NCBI RefSeq assembly: GCF_902167635.1
Contig: NZ_CABHMS010000011.1
Coordinates: forward strand, 126,501-190,500
Length of the DNA: 64,000 nucleotides
Reading direction: 5' to 3'
From: Chitinophaga vietnamensis
Lineage (GTDB): Bacteria > Bacteroidota > Bacteroidia > Chitinophagales > Chitinophagaceae
The notes beneath the pieces were generated by a model. That model worked only from the letters and a program-made list of their open reading frames with translations. It searched no databases and was not told the DNA's origin. The position numbers were made by a program, and so were the translations under genes. Below, piece after piece: positions 58,229 through 64,000 of this stretch. The first letter of the stretch is position 1. Each line of letters begins with the position of its first letter.

Positions 58229-58684
58229 CCAGATCTCTAATATCTCTTCTGTGTGATTTTTGCTGTGTACTTTCCGGATGATGTGATCGATCACGCCATT
58301 GCCGTTGATCAGGAAAGTGGTTCGGTGCGTGCCATCATAAATGCGGCCCATCATCTGTTTCTCTCCCCAAACCCCGTACTGGTCAATGATCTTATGGTCT
58401 TCATCTGCCAGTAAAGGAAAAGGCAGATCATATTTTGCAGCGAACTTTTTGTGGCTTTTCTCTGAGTCTTCACTCACGCCAATCACTACGTATCCTTTTG
58501 CCAGCAGCGCTTCGTAGTTATCGCGCAGGTTGCAGGCCTGTACGGTGCAGGTAGGCGTATCATCGTGCGGATAGAAATACAATACTACTTTCTTTCCTTT
58601 GAAATCCTTGAGGGATATGGTATTCCCGTGTTGATCCTTTCCTTTGAAAATCGGCGCTTTGCTGCCTTCTTGTAATTCAGTCAT
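58223..58684 (-). CDS. bcp: Thioredoxin-dependent thiol peroxidase (Bcp/PrxQ)
   Basis: 153-residue cytoplasmic peroxidase. The peroxidatic Cys46 and resolving Cys51 lie in FYPHDDTPTCTVQACNLRD, the atypical 2-Cys PrxQ arrangement. GVSEDSEKSHKKFAAKYDLP, a typical Bcp segment, follows. It reduces hydroperoxides using thioredoxin. The gene starts 6 bases after the M23 peptidase stop and is probably cotranscribed with it. Confidence 0.96.
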   Translation of the reverse strand: MTELQEGSKAPIFKGKDQHGNTISLKDFKGKKVVLYFYPHDDTPTCTVQACNLRDNYEALLAKGYVVIGVSEDSEKSHKKFAAKYDLPFPLLADEDHKIIDQYGVWGEKQMMGRIYDGTHRTTFLINGNGVIDHIIRKVHSKNHTEEILEIWK

Positions 58685-58690
58685 GATTTT

Positions 58691-60388
58691 TTATCGTTTG
58701 AAAGATAAACGGTAAGTGCCTGTATTGCCGGCCAGGTCTGTCACTTTCATCACCAGCACATGTGGGCCGGGTTGGCAATGTTCATCGAACGTATAGGTGA
58801 GCACGTTAGCCCTGCGGGAGAACATCAGCCATTTGCCATCCAGCTCTGCGCGGTAGCTTTTGATGCCGCTGGCATCGTTCATGGCGAAAGATAGTTTGGC
58901 CGCCCTGGCGAGATTGGCGCCAGGCTTCACTCCCAGCGGCGTCACTTTGGGCGCTACCGTATCTACTTCGAGGTGAAAATTACCAAAGTCGCGGAAAGTG
59001 CCCTTGTACCAACCATTTTCAAACACGGTACCTGAAGTATTATTACTGCCCAGCGCTTCGCGCACCATCACGATCTTGTCGCGCAGGTGCTCCGGCACAG
59101 GCTTCGACGGACGGATACGCAGATCGAAATAATCGTGGATAGGCACTAATGCCGTATGCAGTTTGTAGATATTGGAATATGCCTTCGGACTGGAGGTGGG
59201 TATCTCCTGGTAGTTGAAGCATATCTTGTCGTACAGCGCATTTTCATCGAGGTAAAACTCTACCTGGTTGTTCTCGAAGATATTGCGGGAATCCGGGTAC
59301 ATAGTGTTGGCGCAGGGCTTTTCCGGTTCATCCGGGCCGGCCTGCTGCAGGCCAAACTTCACGGTGGAAGTATTGCCATAGGCATCTTTCACCAGCAGTT
59401 TAATTTCGTGAACGGCGCCGTCGGCCAGATTGATGGTACCATCTCCTTTCAGATCATGGTAGATATCGAGCTTGTTGCCTAGCAACGGAAATACCAATTG
59501 CAGGTAAGGACCGTCGTTCTTCTTTATTTTGTAATCGATATGTGCGTTGAGGTAGCGGGTTTCTTCATACCCGATATTGTCCAGCTGGAAATCGATGTTA
59601 GGTACCTCGTTATCGAACATGGTCACTTCATATATGCCATAGATATGAGGGGCGCTGTTGATGCGATCCACGGCGGAAACGGCCACACCGGCTTTGGCAG
59701 CTCTCACCTTCAGCACAGGCTGTGCAGGCACATAGGTGCTGCCTACCTTTTTCACGGCTACCATCAAAGGTTGTTGTTCATAGATGCTGCGGCTACGATC
59801 ATAGATAGCGATGCGGTAAACGTCGGGCGCCCTTTCATCTTCGATGTTGAAGCCAAAGAGCAGGGGGTTGAGTGGTTTCTCTGTTTGTGTGTTCCTGATC
59901 TCGAAGTGGAGGTGCGGACCAGCGGAGCCGCCGGTATTGCCGCTCCAGGCAACAAAATCTCCCTTCTTCACCGGAAACATGCCTTGTGGTATCTCCAAGT
60001 CGGAAGCCCAGCTTTCGGCCTTGTATTGCTGCTGTTTCACGTATTGTTCCAATGCCGGGAAGAAGCGGTTCAGGTGAGCATATACAGTCGTATAGCCGTT
60101 AGCGTGAGTGATGTAAAGCACGTTCCCGAAGCCCGTATGCGATACCCCGATACGGCTCACATAGCCATCGGCAGCGGCATGCACGGCCAGGTTCTCCTTC
60201 TGCTGCGTTTTGATATCCATGCCCGAATGGAAGTGGTTAGGGCGTAATTCACCAAAGTTGCCGGCCAACTCAATGGGGATATTCAGCGGGTTTCTGAAAT
60301 AGCCTTGCGGATAATTTTTTACCGGACCGTAAGACTGCGCGTGTAACAATTGCGGTAGTAAGCAAAATAAACCAATGACTCTTCTCAT
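58691..60388 (-). CDS. M23-family peptidoglycan metallopeptidase, catalytically intact
   Basis: 565 residues from ATG 60388 (MRRVIGLFCLLPQLLHAQS, signal peptide). The LytM-type domain sits at the N terminus (about 40-165) with all zinc and catalytic residues: H54 and D58 in NHFHSGMDIK, H105 in TVYAHLNRF, H159 and H161 in GPHLHFEI. The remaining 400 residues are beta-rich and unrecognised, perhaps a binding region. It should cut peptide bridges in peptidoglycan. An ATG at 60415 would add 9 residues but lies before a TACATTTG element. It pairs with bcp downstream. Confidence 0.93.
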   Translation of the reverse strand: MRRVIGLFCLLPQLLHAQSYGPVKNYPQGYFRNPLNIPIELAGNFGELRPNHFHSGMDIKTQQKENLAVHAAADGYVSRIGVSHTGFGNVLYITHANGYTTVYAHLNRFFPALEQYVKQQQYKAESWASDLEIPQGMFPVKKGDFVAWSGNTGGSAGPHLHFEIRNTQTEKPLNPLLFGFNIEDERAPDVYRIAIYDRSRSIYEQQPLMVAVKKVGSTYVPAQPVLKVRAAKAGVAVSAVDRINSAPHIYGIYEVTMFDNEVPNIDFQLDNIGYEETRYLNAHIDYKIKKNDGPYLQLVFPLLGNKLDIYHDLKGDGTINLADGAVHEIKLLVKDAYGNTSTVKFGLQQAGPDEPEKPCANTMYPDSRNIFENNQVEFYLDENALYDKICFNYQEIPTSSPKAYSNIYKLHTALVPIHDYFDLRIRPSKPVPEHLRDKIVMVREALGSNNTSGTVFENGWYKGTFRDFGNFHLEVDTVAPKVTPLGVKPGANLARAAKLSFAMNDASGIKSYRAELDGKWLMFSRRANVLTYTFDEHCQPGPHVLVMKVTDLAGNTGTYRLSFKR

Positions 60389-60393
60389 AAACG

Positions 60394-60401
60394 CAAATGT
60401 A
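60394..60401 (-). promoter_or_regulatory. Candidate -7 element of the M23 peptidase gene
   Basis: Minus-strand TACATTTG, an exact consensus match, ends 5 bases before the ATG at 60388. It argues for that start over 60415 and for a near-leaderless transcript. No TTG at -33; that region is the hairpin at 60410-60439. Confidence 0.4.
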
Positions 60402-60409
60402 CAAATATT

Positions 60410-60439
60410 GCGCATACCCGCCGTACGGCAGGTATGCGC
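60410..60439 (-). terminator. Hairpin after the ABC transporter operon
   Basis: GCGCATACC (60410-60418) pairs with GGTATGCGC (60431-60439), with an inner GCCG/CGGC stem and one mismatch, 8 bases after the ATPase stop on the minus strand. The following bases are AT-rich but not a clean T-run. Confidence 0.7.
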
Positions 60440-60446
60440 GGGATAG

Positions 60447-61256
60447 CTACAGCTGTTCCCTGATCTGTGATATCAGCGCTGTAAACTCTGGCTCACGGCG
60501 CACTTCCGGCTGCCAGGCCAATCCCATCTTGCAAAGGTCATACTCCTGTATAATGGTGGCGCCTTCCCTGCCAGCCTCTTGTGCCATCACCCAAACGGTA
60601 TCGGAGATGGCCGCCGCATTCACAATATCATGGCTCACCAGGATCAGCGTATTTGTTTCCTGTAAGGTGGATACCTTCAGCAGCAGCTGAATTACTTTGT
60701 CGATCATCACCATATCCAGCCCGGAAAAAGGCTCGTCCAGCAAAATGAATTTGTTGCCGGTCAATACCTGCTGTAAAATGCTCACCCGCTGGCGCTGGCC
60801 ACCACTGAGCTGTGCGGGGTATTTCTTCAGATGTGCTGTCAGCTCGAAAGTGGCAGCGTAATCCATAATGATCTCTCTCTTTTCACCTTCCGTCAATCTT
60901 GCACTCGCATTATCCAGTCCTATCTTCAGGTTATTATAGATCGTGCGATGCTGGAACAGGATATAATTCTGCGGCACAATGCCCACCTCTCCTGCTTTTA
61001 CAGGGTGCTGGTCGGCATCGATCCTGATCACGCCTGCAGTAGGCGTCATCAGGCCGGATAATATTTTGAACAGCTGTGTTTTGCCGATACCGCTTCTGCC
61101 AATCAGCGAAACTACTTGTCCCTGCTGCATATCAGGGCGGTGAATATCGTAGACGGAGAAATTAATATCCCGCAGGATGGTTTTGCCGGCATATTGCAGG
61201 CTGATATTTTCAGCAGTTAGCAAGGCCGATGTTTTCGTATATGCTTTGGCGTTCAT
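60447..61256 (-). CDS. ABC transporter ATP-binding protein (NitT/TauT type)
   Basis: 269 residues from ATG 61256, overlapping the permease stop by 4 bases (ATGA). Walker A is LIGRSGIGKTQLFKIL, the signature LSGGQRQRVSILQQVL, Walker B FILLDEPFSGLD, with the H-loop in LILVSHDIV. It resembles the nitrate/sulfonate/taurine import group. It powers the permease encoded immediately upstream and probably serves the unusual OmpA-fused binding protein. Last gene of the apparent operon. Confidence 0.93.
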   Translation of the reverse strand: MNAKAYTKTSALLTAENISLQYAGKTILRDINFSVYDIHRPDMQQGQVVSLIGRSGIGKTQLFKILSGLMTPTAGVIRIDADQHPVKAGEVGIVPQNYILFQHRTIYNNLKIGLDNASARLTEGEKREIIMDYAATFELTAHLKKYPAQLSGGQRQRVSILQQVLTGNKFILLDEPFSGLDMVMIDKVIQLLLKVSTLQETNTLILVSHDIVNAAAISDTVWVMAQEAGREGATIIQEYDLCKMGLAWQPEVRREPEFTALISQIREQL

Positions 61257-62032
61257 GAGTTGCGTGTTTGAAGTTTGGTGTAAGGGAATAACCATTCGCG
61301 GAATTTACCGAGGATGTAGTCGAAGAAGATGCCCAGTAGGAAGATGATCACCAATGTGCTGAACACAGTATCCAGCTGCACGTATTTATTAGCCCTGATG
61401 AGCATCACGCCAAGGCCGCCTTCACTCATGCTGAGGCCTTCCACAGAGGTGATCATCAGCCACGCAATGGCGAAGTTCTGGCGCATCACTTCAAATACCT
61501 GGTCGAGGCGGCCCACCACCACTACTTCCCACAGCGTTTTCCAACTGTTCATGCGCAGGGTGGTGCACAGTTCGAACTCCTGCTTGTTGATGCCATCGAT
61601 CACCGATAACAGCGAGGTTACAAAAAAGGGGACAATACCGAAGATGAGCAGGCTGATCTTGAGATCGTGCCCGTTTTTCGTCCATAGGGTAAACAGGAAA
61701 ATCAGACCCGTTAATGTCAGATACCTGCACTTGATCACGAAGCGCGCTACCGGGCTGAATACCGGTATGATCGAAAGATAGCTGATCACCAGCGCGATGA
61801 AGATAGAGAGGAACATCCCTTTGATCGTGAGCACCACGCTACTGAAAAGGTTATCCACAAATGCAGGATCCTGTATCATATGCCCGAGCGATTGCAGTAC
61901 TTTCAGTGGCGTAGGTATCAGCCCACCACCGCTGATCTGCCAGCAAACCAGCGCCAGCACTATTTCCAGCACAATGAGTGTTGTCATGGAGCGGCGACTG
62001 AGTACCCGCAAAGGCTCAAAGATGTGTTTCAT
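61253..62032 (-). CDS. ABC transporter permease (BPD/NitT-TauT type)
   Basis: 259 residues with about six hydrophobic segments (LIVLEIVLALVCWQI, GMFLSIFIALVISYLSIIPV, YLTLTGLIFLFTLW, LLIFGIVPFFVTSLLSVI, FSTLVIIFLLGIFFDYIL). The EAA-type coupling loop is ELCTTLRMNSWKTLWEVVVV followed by GRLDQVFE. This is the inner-membrane channel of an importer, with its ATPase coupled by a 4-base overlap. It is separated from the binding-protein gene by 163 bases holding a large palindrome. Confidence 0.92.
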   Translation of the reverse strand: MKHIFEPLRVLSRRSMTTLIVLEIVLALVCWQISGGGLIPTPLKVLQSLGHMIQDPAFVDNLFSSVVLTIKGMFLSIFIALVISYLSIIPVFSPVARFVIKCRYLTLTGLIFLFTLWTKNGHDLKISLLIFGIVPFFVTSLLSVIDGINKQEFELCTTLRMNSWKTLWEVVVVGRLDQVFEVMRQNFAIAWLMITSVEGLSMSEGGLGVMLIRANKYVQLDTVFSTLVIIFLLGIFFDYILGKFREWLFPYTKLQTRNS

Positions 62033-62073
62033 TTTAGAAGGGATTTTTTATTCAAGTATGCTTTGGTGAGATA

Positions 62074-62193
62074 ATTTGAGGATGTGAGAATTTTTGGATT
62101 TTCGGATTTGGTTCTATCAAGTCGTTCCTGAAGCTTCAGGAGCGACTTGATAGAACCAAATTTCAACATCCGAAAATCAAAAAATCCTCAAAT
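62074..62193. repeat. Compound palindrome between the OmpA-fused binding protein and the permease
   Basis: The inner 56 bases (62106-62161) are a perfect palindrome with 28-base arms and no loop. Outer arms share ATTTGAGGAT and ATTTTCGG segments with small offsets and carry TTGGATTTTCGGATTT, the family core. It ends 2 bases from the binding-protein stop and begins about 41 bases before the permease ATG side. Likely a 3' stabiliser or partial terminator that gives more binding protein than transporter. Confidence 0.9.
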
Positions 62194-62195
62194 AT

Positions 62196-63962
62196 TTATT
62201 GGCCTAGTACGATCTGTACGCGGCGGTTCTGCGCGCGGCCATCAGCGGTGCTGTTGTCGGCAACGGGTTGAGCGGCGCCATAACCTTTAGACTCGATACG
62301 ATCGGCAGCGAGGCCTTTGCCGAGGAGGTAGTTCTTTACGGCGGCGGCACGTTGCTCAGACAACTGCTGGTTAGCGGTTTCGTTGCCCACATTATCCGTG
62401 TGACCATACACGCCTATCTTCAGGCCTTCAGCTACCACGGCGCTTTTCAGTATCTCGTCCAGCACCACATGGGAGTTGGATCTGATCACGGCGCTACCGG
62501 TTTCAAACTGTATCTGGTACGATTTGGACGATACCGCGCTGGTAATGTTCTCTGCGTACTTTTCCTTGATGGCAGCGCCTTCCAGCAGTTCGGGGTGGTT
62601 GGCCAACACAGAGGCAAGGAATGATTTATCCACCACTGCTGTGTACACTGGATAGGTAGGCATGATATCGGGATACATTTTCACCATGATATCACCGAAG
62701 GTGGTATACACGATCTTGTACCGGTCGATATTATCCTTGCCCATACCGAAGGTGTTGGCGGCATCGGAGAGATTGAATGCCATAGAACCACCGAGGGATA
62801 CGGTTTGCCCCTGTGCATCTTTTTCTTCTGTGCCGTTATAGTACTTCAGCCAGTAGGCGCCATTCTGTTCATTGTACACTTTCGCAGAAACCTCGCCGGC
62901 AAAGGCTTTGGCGTCGTTGAAGGAGCGTACCTGGTCGCCGGCCTGCGCCAGCGCAATGATCAGGTTTTCGATATCCGTACGGTGATCATACGCAAACTTT
63001 TTGATGGTGATGGTGATGTTCGGCATCTGTGAAGCGTATTCACGGGTGGATGCGATGTTCACCAGTCCGCCTTTTTTCTGCGCCACGTTCACGTCGCCGG
63101 GCGTCCAGGTGGCTACGCCATCAACGCCTACGGTCGTGTCTTTGCTGATCTTTTTACCGTCTACGATGAGCTTGCGCGTTTCTTTATACCCGGCGATGTA
63201 TTTGGCGCCGGCATCGAGGAAATCGTTTGCTGCCACCAGGTTGATGGCTTTGGCATCGTAGGTGGTTTCATCGGGGTTCACGCGGATACCGTTGTCGCCA
63301 GCCCATTTCAGCAGGATGTTCACGTCGCCGTCGCGGAGCACACCGGCCACTGTTTTACCGATCGCAGTTTTAGGATCGCGCTTCCAGTCGGCGGGGCCCA
63401 TCAGTTTATCTTCACCATAACTTTTACCCATGGTATAGAATGCGATGGGTTGGTATTCGGGGCCGAGTGGCTCCAACTCCTTACTCAGTGCGGCAAAGAA
63501 GGCGGGCATACCATCGCCCATGAAAGAGGCGAATATGCCGGTAGCATTGGGATTGCTTTTGTACTCCTGTGCAAATTTCGCCAGGTCGGCGATGGATTTG
63601 TTACAGTCATCCTGGCGCACCAGTTCTACCTGCAATTTTGCTTTATCGATGAGCGAGTGCTGGGTGGTATGTTGGCCACCATTGGCATACATGAGCGCGA
63701 ACTGCGAGTTCCAGGCCATTACACGCCAGGAGATCTTCGTACCGCCATTCACCGCTTCCGTATTCCCGGGCAGTGGCAATTTGCTGGCGTTGCCGCTGAG
63801 CGATGCCTCGGGCGCATCGGGCAACTGCACCTTACCGATGTCAGTAGCGGCTTTCGCCTGTTGCGGGCGCTTGTCCCACCAAAATATTTTTGTTGCATAG
63901 ATGGCGCCTAAGAGCAATACGATGCCCATAACCTTTCCACCAGGTTTCACTTTCATAGCCAT
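62196..63962 (-). CDS. Solute-binding protein fused to an OmpA peptidoglycan-binding domain
   Basis: 588 residues. A single hydrophobic segment (about 12-29, MGIVLLLGAIYATKIFWW) looks like an uncleaved inner-membrane anchor. Residues about 75-460 resemble a periplasmic ABC substrate-binding protein (ISWRVMAWNSQFALMYANGG, NATGIFASFMGDGMPAFFAA, INLVAANDFLDAGAKYIAGY). Residues about 480-588 form an OmpA C-terminal domain: IQFETGSAVIRSNS, YGHTDNVGNETANQQLSEQR, NRRVQIVL. D523 and R538 are 15 apart, the same spacing as OmpA D271 and R286, which bind diaminopimelate. The permease and ATPase genes follow. So the protein would span inner membrane to wall. Substrate unknown; I recall similar fusions annotated as phosphate-type. 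Upstream context is outside the window. Confidence 0.88.
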   Translation of the reverse strand: MAMKVKPGGKVMGIVLLLGAIYATKIFWWDKRPQQAKAATDIGKVQLPDAPEASLSGNASKLPLPGNTEAVNGGTKISWRVMAWNSQFALMYANGGQHTTQHSLIDKAKLQVELVRQDDCNKSIADLAKFAQEYKSNPNATGIFASFMGDGMPAFFAALSKELEPLGPEYQPIAFYTMGKSYGEDKLMGPADWKRDPKTAIGKTVAGVLRDGDVNILLKWAGDNGIRVNPDETTYDAKAINLVAANDFLDAGAKYIAGYKETRKLIVDGKKISKDTTVGVDGVATWTPGDVNVAQKKGGLVNIASTREYASQMPNITITIKKFAYDHRTDIENLIIALAQAGDQVRSFNDAKAFAGEVSAKVYNEQNGAYWLKYYNGTEEKDAQGQTVSLGGSMAFNLSDAANTFGMGKDNIDRYKIVYTTFGDIMVKMYPDIMPTYPVYTAVVDKSFLASVLANHPELLEGAAIKEKYAENITSAVSSKSYQIQFETGSAVIRSNSHVVLDEILKSAVVAEGLKIGVYGHTDNVGNETANQQLSEQRAAAVKNYLLGKGLAADRIESKGYGAAQPVADNSTADGRAQNRRVQIVLGQ

Positions 63963-64000
63963 AGCTGTAATATTTAAATTTTTAAGAGGTTTGTTTTTCT

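Overview
The window looks like chromosome of a Bacteroidota member, most likely a Chitinophagaceae (Chitinophaga-like) species. This rests on gene content: type IX secretion proteins PorU, PorV, GldJ and a PorP/SprF protein, a BshA bacillithiol enzyme, and DUF4293 and DUF4292 proteins. It also rests on promoters of the TTG-N19/20-TAnnTTTG type and on start codons without Shine-Dalgarno sequences. The genus is inference. I see no rRNA, tRNA, CRISPR array, insertion sequence, prophage or integrase; this is core chromosome with a few unusual loci.

Layout. 1-4437 (minus): a four-gene cell-envelope acylation cluster (glucosaminidase, two SGNH hydrolases, an MBOAT acyltransferase cut by the window edge). 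4701-7635: aspS and an FAD oxidoreductase. 7707-13763: a 2018-residue alpha-2-macroglobulin with an intact CAEQ thioester motif. 13904-19958: sucD, the mlaE/mlaF lipid ABC pair, an unrecognised protein with kinase-like motifs, and a malic enzyme-phosphotransacetylase. 20093-24379: DUF4293, uvrA, an ECF sigma factor. 24442-29867: transporter and thiolase, then three RNA-modification genes (rlmN and two pseudouridine synthases). 30015-33677: peroxiredoxin, a small orphan protein divergent from a WYL regulator, a CHRD lipoprotein, a LolA-like protein. 33753-39085: ade, anmK, a VWA protein, upp. 39299-45117: PorP/SprF, EI24 membrane protein, RsmI-like methylase, an M28 peptidase, bshA. 45114-58175: two tandem inactive LytM (EnvC-like) proteins, DUF4292, a TPR lipoprotein, dut, ispF, porV, porU, and divergent gldJ. 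58223-63962: bcp, an active M23 peptidase, and an ABC transporter whose solute-binding protein is fused to an OmpA peptidoglycan-binding domain.

Two themes stand out. The first is envelope biology: O-acylation, wall hydrolases and their inactive activators, lipid transport, T9SS, and the wall-anchored ABC binding protein at 62196-63962, which is the best candidate for an under-described system. The second is a family of long intergenic palindromes. Four are built around a GGATTTTCGGATTT-like core, and a fifth has perfect 60-base arms lying between two convergent stop codons. One of them separates the binding-protein gene from its permease and ATPase.
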